DNA of 64,000 bases from Penelope pileata (Eukaryota > Chordata > Aves > Galliformes > Cracidae), in contig WBMW01005104.1 of NCBI GenBank assembly GCA_013396635.1, forward strand, positions 949,807-1,013,806, in the 5' to 3' direction. Position numbers and translations under genes: made by a program. The notes beneath the pieces are model-generated. The model was not told where the DNA came from, did no database searches, and saw only the letters and a program-made list of their open reading frames with translations. Position 1 is the first letter of the stretch. Every line of letters begins with the position of its first letter. Below, piece after piece: positions 20,881-33,400 of the stretch.

Positions 20881-23800
20881 TATATCAAGATAGTATCTAG
20901 ATCTAAGTTCAACTCAGGTAAATAAGCAAAGGCTAACTAGCTAGTGATTGTTCAAGTTGCATTCTGAAATGCACCCTACACATGCAAGCAGACGCCTTAA
21001 AAGCTGCAAGGAGTACACCTGCTCACTCGTTTTGTTCTCCCCAGTGCCCGTCAGCAGGCTGGTAACACACAGACGTGTCCTAATGCTCTCCATTCCATCT
21101 ACAACAGCTGTCAGAAGCACAGCATATGCCCAGCTGTAGCAAACTTTCATTCTCAGACAAAGTTTTAGTAGGAACTTTGCACACATAAATCAAGAAGTCA
21201 GCATGTCTCATTGTCACATACTCTGTGCATCAGGAAGCTTATTCTGTCCTAGGACTGCTGAGATATTTGGCAAGACAGACAGCCAGTCTCTCTGTCTCCA
21301 TGATGGCGTCTGCACTTCTGCGGATTTGTCATGTAATATATTGAGTTGAACTTAGCACATAAATTTTCAGTTATGACTAAAAAGTTAGAAAATTCTCCAC
21401 GGATCAAGACTACACATCCACACTGACAGCCAGGCAGTGAGCAGTCCGGGGTGCAAATGACCAATCCCAGAGTGTAAACGTGACAAAGAAAGGAAGAATA
21501 AGTGAAAGAAACATTAGCAAAAGATAAATTCTGCTTTAGCTCCTATTTCTATTAGTTTTCCATCAAAATATCATTCAATGTTTAAGTCACTTAGGTTATG
21601 TTTTACAGAGTATTTTTGAAAATTGAGATCCCAGTAAACCAAAAGCTTCCACTGAAGTCTGAACTCTGAAATGAAAGCCAGCGTCTCCACAGCAAACTAC
21701 AGAGCTCTGTCCTCTTAAATATGTCACATCAGTAATTACGGCAAACAAGAGCCCAGACCCTGACAAGAGACAAGTTCATACAGAACCTTCCACTTAACAC
21801 AGAAGCAACATAGATCTGTGTTTTTGTGGGAATCTCCATCAGTCAGGAATATCAAAAGCAAGAAGGTGCTTTCATTGTAAAGATTTGAAACTCTTGCCAA
21901 TATTATGCTTTAACTAACAGGTTGTAGGCAAATTTGATTATTTTGCTTACAATTGCGTTTTTTTTTAAGGAAATATTTCAATCATTATTTTACGTAGAGT
22001 AGGCTGTGCAATAGGACTGAAGCACAAAAACATGAGGTTTTGAACAGTGAAATGTTTAGCCTGAATGGAAGAGAAAAATATTTCTGTTCAAACATCTCTT
22101 TTGAAGATGTTTGTCCATTTTCTTACATAGTAAATGCATGTATATTTATAAAAATCGCTTCATTTTAATTTCCTTTTTCCTTTTATTTTTGTAATTATCG
22201 GTTCTCTAAGTATTAATTTCATTATTACCAACTTATAAAGTAGTGAACTACTCAAACATTTTTCTTAACAGTTACCCAGTGTGTCTTTTTAAAAATCCAT
22301 TATATATATTGATATTAAATCAAGCAGTTATATCACTCAAAGTCTTAATGCACCAACAGTTCTGCTGCACAAACATGGCATCAAATAAGAGATGTCTATT
22401 TGCTTTGCAGAGCATCATAAGTATCTGTACAAGCACTTTCTTCCTGATAGGACACAACCTGCACTGGGAAGGAGCAAGGAGGGGGGGAGGGTTTGCCTTC
22501 ACTACACCAGCAAAATAAAGCAGTAAAATTTCTTTTTTTAAAAGAAGGTTTAAAAGCCTTCTCGCTCCACCACTCCACTGTAGAGTATGGACAGGACTGA
22601 TAGCAGAAGGCATGCAGAAAAGAGTATTTCTGAAGAAGAGAACAAGAACAACAACGACAACAACTTCAAAACAAATAGAACATGACACCTCAAGGGCAGC
22701 TGTGCCAATCCTATTTTGCACTAATCTTGTTTATTTTCGACCAGTATTAATGCCAAAGGAAATTCCTTTGTATTTTGTTAAGATATCTGAATTTCAATGA
22801 GAAGAGGGAAGCTAGATTGAAGGAGGGCTTTTCTGATAGTCTTACTTGGAGGGATAAGAAAGGAGAGTGCATAAACTGTAAATAAAGCAATTCACAGGTA
22901 CATGTTCTCACTGCAACTTAGCTTCAAGATGGAAAAAAATGCAAATCGCATCTGCGTGCACACACTCTTTACATGGAATTTTTTCTTTGGAGATGGGCAG
23001 GTGTCAAAAGGGCCTCTGCCCCTTAAATAAATTCTGATTTCTACTTACCTACTAGCTCTGTCAGTGTTCAGATCCCAGTAGATCTGCAGCCAGCCACTAC
23101 CAGCACAGTCTTACTCCAGGGTCTGGTTCCTGGTTCAGATCAGCAACAGGTGGGATGGTTCTCAAACTAGGTATCTGCTGAAAAGGTAAATAAGTAATTT
23201 TAGACAAAAGCAGATACATCCAGGCCAAAAAACAAACCAGCTGCAAAACATTTTCCTCATTACTGTTATAATTGCTCTCTCACGCCAAGCTGACATGGAC
23301 ACTGTCATGAAACCTTTGGGGTGGGGTGGTGGGAGGAGAAGGCACAAACATTCGCCCATCTACTTCAGCAGAGCCAACAACCAGCATAGTTGCTACCTTA
23401 CAAACCTGGTCCAAGTTCCTCCTTTGCCCGATCTGGATTATGTACCTGAACTTCAGCCTACTGCCCTAGCCAACACAGCCCTACTAACTGCAGGGTTGTA
23501 GAAACTCTTCACCTTCCTCCCATTATACCTTCCCCTATAAATATGTTTTTGATAAAATGTGGGCAATGCCAAGAGAAAAGAACAAAAGAAACCCACTCCA
23601 CAGCAGGTAATAGCCTGATAGGGCCACCTTTTGGAGGAGGCAAGCCAAGGCTCAAATCTGCAGTTACCATGTAGCAGAACTGTGTAATCTAAGGGACTTC
23701 TAATAGCACAGTGAGAAATATACATGCTTTACGCCTGTTAATTTCATCATATTTTCCTTGCCTTTCATGTTTGCAGTAGTCTACAGAGCTGAGAAGAATA

Positions 23801-25503
23801 GTGATGCTAGTCAGAGTCTTAGGAAACAGAGATTTCAAGGCCAGGTATAATAAGTCTAGCAAACAGATGCCAAAGATGTGACATGTGGACTAGGGTTCAA
23901 ATTTGGAAGCAGAAGACGCAGAAATTATTACTTAAAAGTGCTGCATCAGTGCAGACCAAACTACATTGTGGATATGCACCACCAGAGTCACAACTTACTA
24001 CTAGTCTCAGTGTTCAACTTGTGGTTGTATGGAGACAACAGAATAATAGAAAAAAAAAAAAAACTGAGTACTGCCAAGTTTCCTCTTCCCAGGACAGGAA
24101 TGGAACAGCAGAGGTGCAGCTCCTATTATTTCTTCTTCTACACATCCTCCCAGGAAGGGCTCTGCCAAAAATACTGCCAAATGTTGGGGGAAGGTCTAGA
24201 AAAGGAGCTAATATCACCACTAAGCTCATATACTCATCTGAACTTTGCAGCACTCAGTCTTGAGTGGAGTAGCACCACGGGCTCCTAATCATCAGATGTT
24301 TTGTCTCTGATTAGCCTCTCAAGTAAATTCCTCAGAAGTGGAAGCTTAAATGTGGAGTAACAATAGAAGGATAGGAGTTAGTCATCAGGAAGGCTCCTCT
24401 GTCCTCTGGTGTTGGATGGACTCCTGAATGTTCACAGGAAGGGAAAAATTCATCATTATCTAAACACAAGTCTTATAGTCCAGAAATAATATTTTTGGCT
24501 ACTCTAGTCCTTCCTTGTGTCGCGCTTTTTATTGTGGCTCTCAGTGGTTACATGTACTGAACCCAGAGAAACAGAAGCTATGATACAAACAGGGCTAACC
24601 TCTGCAGTCTGAGGAAGTTTTCTGAATATCCATGTTCCTTTTAGAGCAGTGACATGGCAGCAGTCTGCTCAGACCTGTGGCATGCTGTGGGCACTGAGCA
24701 CTGATGACATAGTTTACCACCCACGGTTTCCCATCCTTTCATTGAGAAAGGATATGGCAGCAGATGATAGAAAACTTTTCTTCATCTGCAATACAGCTAC
24801 AGCATTGCCTGAAATATAAATTTCTCCGTGGGGATTTGTATCAACCTTTGCTCTCAGGTGTCAACGCTGAGGTTTCCATTCTCACTCAGGATGTGCTTGG
24901 GTAGAACAGCCTTTGATATGACCATGGCTAATCAAAAACACCGCACAGGTGTGTTTTGCAGGAAGGAGTATCTAGTCCTTCTGAATGAGAAAGTTGGGTT
25001 AACTTCATAAAGAGGCTTTGAAGGAGAAAAAAGGAGGACTTGAAAGCAAGATATCCACAGATACTAAGTTCTCTTCACCCCCACAGTGTGCAACATGGTT
25101 ACCATGACACAAAGGAAACTCATGGATTGATGGATTCACTTTTTTTTCTTTTTTTTTTTTAAAAAAAGTTTAGTTTTGCCTCTTTGTGTACAGAGAATTA
25201 GTCGTTTTGCTTCATTTTCCCCTCGTTTAAAGAAATCTCAGGAGGAAGAGGAATGAAAATAGGCACTATTTCCTGTATGCCTCATTTTACTGGTGTTCCT
25301 TCAGTGGATTTTGTTTATGTCAGTCCATTATACAGCATGTTATTTTTAAACAATTCAGAGACTCCTTCCCAAAATGTTCCTTCTTTAATGAAATCTGACA
25401 CATCTGAACACGGAACGGGAAGCTTTTGTTGGTTGTACTTATAATCTTAAAACAACTATTGCTCATCCCAGCCCTGCCAGACAGCCAAGCAGACAGCCAG
25501 CAG
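20881..25503. other. Noncoding DNA, no gene recognised
   Basis: Several open frames on both strands (20941-21186, 22320-22721, 23453-23725, 23878-24288) overlap each other and none shows a domain. The longest, 22320-22721 minus, is inflated by a GTT/GTC-type repeat giving poly-Val. A minus-strand donor-like site lies at about 23043-23048, but the sequence before it is not open. A T/A run sits at about 25139-25168. Confidence 0.5.
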
Positions 25504-25599
25504 GCCTCCAGACACTGAACTTCGAACCTTGGCCGGGCCTTGTCCCGGCCAGCCCTGTGACAGGAAAGCAGGCAGACTCTGAACCCGGGGTCTGGAGGC
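25504..25599. repeat. GC-rich nested inverted repeat
   Basis: The outer arms GCCTCCAGAC (25504-25513) and GTCTGGAGGC (25590-25599) are perfect 10-base reverse complements. Near the middle, TGGCCGGG (25530-25537) and CCCGGCCA (25544-25551) form a second perfect 8-base stem with a six-base loop. Sequence between the arms pairs only patchily. The block sits in a GC-rich patch (about 25460-25640) inside AT-rich DNA. Confidence 0.6.
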
Positions 25600-26111
25600 T
25601 GTGGAGGGCCATGAGCAGAGCAACAGCTGCACTTTGCCACACGAACTTTGTACTTGGACACATGCACATTTAATCTCTATAACAGAGCCTTTGTTTCATT
25701 ACTTATTAACATCTCCTCCTTGAGTAAAGTTCTTTGTTAGTGAAGCTTTAAAGCATGGTGTGGGGTTCCTGCCACCCTCCCCACCGAAAGCCCACCACCC
25801 AGCTTAACAGGGTTACATTAACTATTAAAAAATACAAACAACAAACGTTAGACTTTGTGCACCTTCTGAATACCATGGATATTTGTTGTGCACGCTCTTC
25901 TGAATGACTCAGTTGCAATAAGCAGAGCTAGTTACAGGACACAGGCAATATTCTGGGGCCTGCCTTTACAGAAATCTCTTCTTGAGATGATACCCACAGT
26001 AATTCAGCCTGCAGCAACATTCAACTTCATTTAACAAATCAGATCAAAAATAAAATAATAGTAGGATGGTGTCTGTCCACTCACAGTGACTAGCCTTACT
26101 TTCAGAAAGTG
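25600..26111. other. Noncoding DNA
   Basis: Nothing recognised. It separates the GC-rich inverted repeat from the candidate minus-strand exon at 26112-26441. No AATAAA is evident on the minus strand between about 25700 and 26111. Confidence 0.5.
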
Positions 26112-26441
26112 CTAGGGGATCTCAAAGGCCTGCTGCAGCTGGTTTAAAGTTGTACAGCTTTTTGCTATTTCTTTCACTTTGGAGCAGTGTCTATGCTTGG
26201 CATCTGTGTCTGTCATCATAACGTATGCTAACATGGACACACATCTATAGAGAAGATATTCAAGGCCTAGATCCACTTGTTGTTGTGCCATCCTTTTGTT
26301 AGCCCTCACTGACATGAAACTTTGATCAGGAACAGAAGCAGAAGTGAAGACCTCAACAGGGGGGCCAAGCATGATACTTAAGTTGCTTTTGTAACATGAG
26401 TAAAAGATGAAGGTGTACATGTGCATTTCTCGCAATGACAC
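26112..26441 (-). CDS. Candidate coding exon, unknown protein
   Basis: A minus-strand frame of 110 codons including the TAG stop at 26112-26114. It starts immediately after a good 3' splice site (AG at 26442-26443, preceded by a T/C-rich stretch). The first codon is GTG, so this would be an internal or last exon rather than a translation start. The translation is varied and protein-like. It has a Cys-containing hydrophobic start (TFIFYSCYKSN), then VPDQSFMSVRANKRMAQQQ, a helical-looking LEYLLYRCVSMLAYVMM, a basic/Cys segment and a NQLQQAFEIP end. I recognise no family. It lies on the same strand as the 19.5-kb candidate, but both end in stop codons, so they cannot simply be consecutive exons. 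Chance remains possible. Confidence 0.3.
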   Translation of the reverse strand: MSLREMHMYTFIFYSCYKSNLSIMLGPPVEVFTSASVPDQSFMSVRANKRMAQQQVDLGLEYLLYRCVSMLAYVMMTDTDAKHRHCSKVKEIAKSCTTLNQLQQAFEIP

Positions 26442-29400
26442 CTAGAAACAGAAATGTACTGGAAGATACTGTCAATGAAATGCTGTATCTTTTCTGTCAT
26501 AACAATATGACATGACAAAGAAGATTAAGAAAGTATAGATTTCCTGAACAATTTTTCAAATACAACTAGAATAAAACAAATACTAGAAGTATATTGCCTT
26601 TGGCTGCAGGCAAACATTTTTCACATCCTGTTTGAAAAAATTTATCCACAGACAGAGGTAGCATAGTTACTCTTTCCCTATTTTTCATCACCACCATATT
26701 TTCAACATGAATTACTTTCCATGCCTCTGTGGTCAGCTTCTCTTCCCCTTTTTTACTCTTTCATATGAGAGGGGAGAACTCTCCCACCCCACTCAGCTTT
26801 CCTTCCTTTTTGTTAATAGAACAGTAAAAAAACAAAAACAAAACAAAACAAAACAAACAAACAACCAACAACAACAAACCTGTCAACTACTGTAGAAAGA
26901 TGGTAGGGAAAAGAATAAACTGAGTCATGAGATTTTGAACAATTCCCTTTCGTGAAGTTGGCACTGAGGTTGTGCAGTTTCCAAGCTTCCTTGCGAAAAG
27001 CCCATGACTGTCTTTTTAGATCTCTTTGTTTACTCACAAACTTCAGTTCACCACTTTGAAAGCTTCATCACTCATCTAATCCTAGAGTTTGATTTGCATA
27101 CATTGCAGAGAGAGGACTGACAGAATTTGACAGAATTACATTTCTTGTGTTAATATTCTTCTCAGTAGCAGCATCGCTAGCCCTTCTGTGGCTGCAAAGC
27201 AGCTGGCATAACTACAAGAACGTTACACCTCATTGTTTTGCTGTTTTGGACCAGTAAGCCATGACCTCCTCTCTTTAAGGTGCCCCCACTCAACCTGCGT
27301 ATGCCTTCTTACCTCACCCCTGAAATGCTGCCCTCCCATCACATGGGTCTACCACGATGATCATGAGGTTTAGCTGTTGCTAAGAATAGACATGATCATT
27401 TGGAATAGATCCTACTTGATTTCTGGGTACAGTTTCTGAATGGTGTTAAACAATAAAGCCCTTTGGTTGATTCTGGATAACAACTGCCTGGTTTTTGCAT
27501 CCCTTCATCAAGGGCGTTGGACTTTTGTGAGCGCAAGAACAAAGATCTGTGCCATTTGCTTGGCTGGGGACAGTCACAGACATGAATTTGATTGAAGTTG
27601 AGCAAACCATAACATCCCTGTGAACAAAGCAGCTAGGCCTCTGGGAAACTACAATACCTTTAATTAAAATAAATAAATAAACAAACTTGGAAAGAGAACT
27701 GAGAAGGGCAACAAGAATGATTTAGCTCTGGAAGAAGAGAAGTCTCCTTTCAACAAGACATGGAACAAAATGTATTTTGCTTCAAAGAGAAGATTACAAT
27801 CTTTAAGGGACTAGACAAGAAGATATTTCTAAAGACTGTAAATTAGTGGGCAGACAAGCAACAGAATCCAATATTTGCAAATTCAATCAAGATAAAAAGC
27901 AGTGTTTTAAGTATAATTAGCTACTGATATGAACTGACAAAAGATGCAGTAAATTCTCCATCACTAGGAAACTATTTTAATTATTGTATGCTTAGCTTAC
28001 AGTAGATCCCAGAAGTCTCAGTCAACAGAGGCCCAGTAATTTTTAAGTTTATCTAACTTCTAGTACAAGCAACCCTCTCGCTCTGAAAATTGTTCCTGTT
28101 GCTCATTCCAAAGTAGATGGTCTTTTCCTGAGTAATCTGAGTTGAAAGAATCATGACAAGTGGATAATTAGTGCATACAACACCAGGTCACGTACACGTT
28201 ATTTATGTAATGCTAGCAGTCCTCAGTCCATTACTCCCCAGAAAAAAAGGTATGTCCTAATGTCTTAATTCAGGTTCAAAAATAAAAACAAACAATAAAA
28301 AAAGTGTTTCTTTATATATAATCTTAAAAATAAGCAGTGTAGTATATAGAATTTTAATACATTTCACAGAGCCAGAATCCACAACAGACAGGAAAGGTTT
28401 CAGACTAACATTATCAAGTCCTCTAACAAATCACTCCCAGAACACTTCAGTATTGTTCTACACCCTAAAATAAAAATATAACTAGCAGAAAATGGTTTCT
28501 CTTTCTGGTCCTCTAGGAGTTTACATGGATGGCTCCTATTAACACTAATCAGAGTTAAGGGCAGAAATCCCCCATAGACAACAATGTTGTCTGGGGATAC
28601 ATCCATAATTAATATGTTCTGAGATTCTAATTTTGAAACAAAGTAATCAGGCTTAGGAGGAGTTATATTAAGACCAATAAACCTCTGACTGCATATTTGC
28701 CTATGTATATACTGTATCCAATGTCAGACTAATGTATGGTTTACAAGACAGCTATATCGTAGCTGTACTTAGAAGCATGAAATATGAATATACAAGAAAA
28801 AGAAAACATGGTGGGATTTGTTTTCCTCTTTTTGTGTCTTACCCTTCTTTGTAGCACATCGTTATTGTAAGTATTAATGTTCATTATTGTTCTTTTTCAC
28901 ATCATAGTGCTCAGGCTCAGCAAAGCTAACATAATCCTAACCCTTCTGATGTTACAAACTAAAATTACCATGCAGCACCATGGGAATATTTGTAATATGA
29001 AAGATGTGGAACGAGTACTTTGTGACAAGTACATGGAGGAGAGAAGAGGAAGCTAGATGGCTTGAACACGAGTGGCTTTGCAAGTAAGAGATGTAATGGG
29101 ACAAGGAATACAAAATGAAATGATGCCAATAGAATTTGGTTTCAGTATTATTTAAGATTTTTGTCACTGAAAGAGACATTCTCAAGTCTGTAGCTGCTGA
29201 AGCTCCAGCACAATTGATGCCCAAGTCATACATAATGTATTATACAACACAGTACATTAACTCAGCTTCAAAGTGTTAATATGTCATGAAACTTAATTCA
29301 GATATCACAGATTATGCAAAGGAGATAGAGACATGGAAACACTCTCTTGTTTCTCAAACACGTCAGCCAGTCTTTGCTTTGTGTCCCAGTCTGGGAGGAC

Positions 29401-30104
29401 ACCACAGCAGCTCTTTCCATACCTGTTTCACAAGGTAAGTACTGGGTGGCTCTTTACCCCAGTATTTTTGGTAAATAGACATTGTGCTGCTGAGAGCAAG
29501 ATGATACATTCAAAAAAAAAAAAAAAAGGCAGAAAAAAATTAGAAGGCAGAAGCCTTCGAATTTGAGAGAACACGCCAGGGTTCGCCGTGTTGCAGCAGC
29601 AGCAGATACATTTTACAATGCAGGAGTGGAAATTATGTAATATGAACATAGAAGGATTTGTCATTTTCTTGGTAATAAACCAAAATCCTAATTTTAGTAC
29701 TGTATAGGTAGAGAATCCAGTCATACTCTCTGAATGCCTCTGAACAGATGGCAGTGATGGAGACAAACTCTTTTCTTGACTGGCAGCTGGGAATAAAGAA
29801 ATAAAGAAAACAAGCTTCTGGCCCCATTAGCTCAGCTGGGAATGGAGTTGCATGAACAGTCATCTAATGCTCCTGTCAGTTGGAAACTGAGTCCATGACA
29901 AGCCACAGTACTTAATGTGGAAGCAGAGATCTCCCATTTCCATGTACAGTTTCTCTGAGTCACTCAATGGTCTCTCCCTGTAACCTTTCAGACGTCTTTA
30001 TACAAGCTGCTACAAAAGGAGACCACAAGTAACCTCTATAAAAACTGCATTGGAAGCAGCAGAGGGAAAGCATCCACTGGAAGCTTTGGCTTATGGAATG
30101 AAGT
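26442..30104. other. AT-rich noncoding DNA
   Basis: Holds the simple A/C repeat at 26826-26878 and an A-run at about 29511-29527. Around 27690-27760 there is a faint resemblance to old CR1 body sequence that is too weak to call. Small minus-strand open frames (27396-27605, 28400-28606, 28952-29233) have no motifs. Confidence 0.5.
26826..26878. repeat. A/C-rich simple repeat (AAAAC / AAAC / CAA)
   Basis: Runs of AAAAC shift to AAAC and then to CAA units, a compound low-complexity tract formed by slippage. It generates a Lys/Gln-rich frame on one strand and a Val/Phe/Leu frame on the other, neither meaningful. Confidence 0.85.
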
Positions 30105-30409
30105 CTGAAGGGAGGGTGCAAAGAAGACTCTTTTCAGTGGTGCCCAGTGCCAGGACAAGAGGCAACAGGCACAAACCGGAACAGGATGTTCCTTCTGAAC
30201 ATCAGAAAACACTTCCTTACAGATCGTGTGATGGAGCACTGGCAGAGGTGGCCCAGAGAGGATGTAGAGTCTCCTCCTTGGAGATATTCAAAAGCTGCCT
30301 GGGCATAGTTCTGAGCAGCCTGCATTGGGTGTCCCTGCTTGAACAAGGAGGCTGGACTAGACGGCCTCCAAAGGTCCCTTCCAAAGCCAACCATTCTGGT
30401 TCTGTGAAG
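30105..30409 (+). mobile_element. CR1 LINE, 3'-terminal fragment
   Basis: About 305 bases match the familiar avian CR1 end. In order these are a 'ctgaagggagggtgcaaag' start, 'tcagtggtgcccagtgcc', 'aggacaagaggcaac', 'ttccttctgaacatcag', 'gcccagagagga', 'ccttggagatattcaaaagc', 'ggctggactaga', 'aggtcccttcca' and a closing 'ccattctggttctgtga' octamer-type tail. It is truncated at the 5' side, leaving only the end of ORF2 and the 3' UTR. The apparent open frames at 30050-30472 and 30134-30417 are readings of this repeat. Divergence is moderate by eye. Confidence 0.92.
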
Positions 30410-33400
30410 TTTTCCAAACCCAGTTCAGAGATACTTCAGCTTAGGGAAGAGGACTGTGGTCCACTCAACTAGGCCCAGTCAGAAGTCTACCTCCTGACTC
30501 AGCCCTACTACTCTTGCATGACCATGAGCCCTGATGCTTTTTAAAAGAAGTTTGAAGAGCTAAGTCTAATCATCTACATATCCCACTTCTTTTTGTGAGA
30601 GAGAGACGACTTTTAACTTCCAATAAAACAGCCAAGGATTTTGAAGAATGTAAGTAGAAAATATTGCCAATCAAAATGCTTCATAATTTTATTCAGAAAT
30701 TCTATGGGATTCTTACAGTTTGAAGCAAAAATTCAAAACAAAACAAAGACTGTTAAAGGGAAAAATCGATAACTCACACATGCACAAAAGCTAAAACAGA
30801 CAGAACAACCTTATTCATGAAATTTTGAGGAATCTGCTTTCAGATAATGAACTGTGTGCATTTAATCCCTCTTGTTATTCTTCCTATTAAGTTGAGAGGG
30901 AAAAGGGATGCTTTCATTATTCAGAATTAGTGAACACACAAGTATAGATTCAATTTATACTAGCTGAGCAATCCAGTGGATTTAGAGACAAAGAAATAAA
31001 CTTGGAAAACAGGTAAAGGCCAGGATTCAGTCTAAAGAACACCTAGCAGGGCTAGTCACAAGCCTTACACATTAGCCGAGACAGGACGTGTCCTTCAATG
31101 GCCAGAGTGGGGAGAATGGGTTGAAATGATAGCAAAAAGGTGCTGTTTGCAGAAGACAGTTTGTGGAGCAAAGCCTTGTGCAGGAAAGAGACCCCACACG
31201 TAGCAGAGAAATCTTGATATTATTTAAGAACATTCAGAAGTACTGAGGAGTTGTATTCCGTATCCTTTCGTAATCCCACACCCTGTAAATTCAAAAACCT
31301 ACATGATTAAAGCTTTGAAAACCTGGGTGTTTTAATTACTAGGACTCCTTAGTTCTCAAGGCCTAAGGCTGCTCGACCATGAATTCCCACTCACAGAAGG
31401 ACACTGCTTGTAGGTGTACTCAGAGCCAGAGTAGGGTAGGGGGTGGAATAAAGATCTCTGAAGCCAAAAAGGTAAGACTTCACAGGGCCCACAAATTGGT
31501 AGCAAAATTCAACCAAAAACAGAAGAGTTGTTTGCCTCAAATGCTGTAGGCACTCAAGTGTGTTACAACTCACATTCATGACTATTCTCCCTCTGCACTG
31601 TGGCATCTACGAAAAGCATTCCTTCTGTAAACTCCAATTCCTTCTGCAGCATCCAATGCTACCAATGCACCCCAAAAATAAAAAATATGATTAGAAAAAA
31701 TAAAAAATACTATTCACAGTTTAGTGGGCTCCATCCTAAAGAAATTGTCTTCCATAATTTGGCCAGATTACTTGAAGACTTTGTTTATCAGACAGAATTA
31801 TAGAAAACTAAATCATACTTGGTATTTGACGAAAGTAAAGAAATCAACAAAATAAGATAACAGCAAAACACTTCACCAGGTCATACTTAACAATCAGCTT
31901 CTCCATCAGCTACTTCAAGGGGCATCCAGCTCTGGCCTGCACTCACTGATGTGCTTCTGTCTGGTCCTGTCTGGCAGGAGCTCCAGGTTCCTCTCTTCTC
32001 TCCTCAGCCAAGGTAGAATGTCCTGATCTCTCTTACACGATCCTCATGAGAGCTTACTTCCTACTTTCTCCTCTAACAGGAATCTCATTCCAGAGCTTCT
32101 GCCAAATATGGCTGTGAAGGCTTAGTTTTCCCATCCCCTGTTTTCTGCAATTAAACTGGGGATATAATAGAAGACTTAGGATATGTAATTAAGACTTAGG
32201 TTGTAATAAAAGGGACGCGCTTTTTTGTGTTTAAATTTTCTGCCCTACTGTGGCTGTTTTAAATTTGTCTTTCTATCATTCTCTAATTAGCGTCTCTCTT
32301 CTGTCTTTAGGCTGGCATTTCCTGTTTATAAGACTGTGGTAAAACATCATAAATCATTTAATATAGAAAAAGCGATGGTACTAACAATTTACAGAAGTTA
32401 AAACAATCACTTTGTTCTCAACATTACATGCAGAATAATGATGACAATAATTCCGAGAAAGGGGTTGCTTGAATAACTTAAACATTTTCTCACACAGCGA
32501 GTAAAGTTTCTGGGGACTTGCTCACATTAAATAGAACAATCTGAATGAGGCTAATTAGTTCAGGTGTGGCAGCAGGTTGATGAGTCTAGAAGGTGGTTCA
32601 CTTGGAGTCACTTCAGGTATTGACCCACCATCAAAAAATATGAACATATTTTCCCCATCTCTCATGCTCTTAACATAGTTTCTGCAAGCATCTTAGTGTG
32701 CAGGAAGAGCAGGAACCAAGACAGCAGGCTTACCAGGAACCAAGAGCAACCAATTAAAAAGGTAGAAAAGGCAGAAAAACATGGTGATGAGGAACACGTA
32801 GGAACCATTTAATTCCAATTTCTCTCATCCATCAATTTCCTCACATTCCTCCCTTGCTCCTTTGTGACAGTTCTTCAGGTTGTGCAGTCTCCAATCCGGT
32901 TTATCCTATTAAGTGCTTGGATTGCAGCTGCCTTTCAAAACGTTGCGGCATGCTTGAACACCAAGTACAAACCTAGAGAGAACCTCTTTAAGACTGTTTC
33001 CCCAGCATCAGAAACGCTGAAAGGAAGCCAAGTCCCAAAACAAGTCAGTCATCAACAACAGAGCACCACCAGACACTAATTCCTTCTTTATCCTTTGTTT
33101 CAGTCCAATAATCTATCATAGTCAGTACACTCTTCAAACAAGAAAAAAGAGTTACTGACAAACACACTGAACCCTCTTTTTCCATCTAAAGTGCACACAT
33201 CTTCAAACTTCTGTCCTTGGCAATAAAGTGTGAAGCTAACTCCATGTTAAAATGGGATTTCAGTTCAAAATAAGCCAAATGTCGAATATATACCTTCATG
33301 ATAAGCAAGTCAACATTGCAGTAAGCACTGCTCAACAAAACCAGTCACAGCAGAGCTCTGACAGGCATTCAAAATAGATTATACAACAAATCAAAACATT

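Noticed and set aside
22612..22721. Arg/Thr-rich and Val-rich frames
   Set aside because: Produced by a short ACA/ACG-type repeat; low complexity only.
23041..23160. Strong minus-strand donor-like site (TAG/GTAAGT) hinting at an exon
   Set aside because: The sequence upstream of the donor has stops in the frames examined, so at best it is a noncoding exon, with no other support.
27680..27770. Faint resemblance to CR1 body sequence
   Set aside because: Only short words match, in an uncertain order; below what I can support by eye.
29822..29895. tRNA-like A-box word (TAGCTCAGCTGG) suggesting a tRNA or SINE
   Set aside because: No B box follows at the right distance and the sequence does not fold as a cloverleaf.
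30050..30472. A 140-codon plus-strand frame
   Set aside because: It lies almost entirely in a CR1 3' fragment and does not match the CR1 protein frame over its length.
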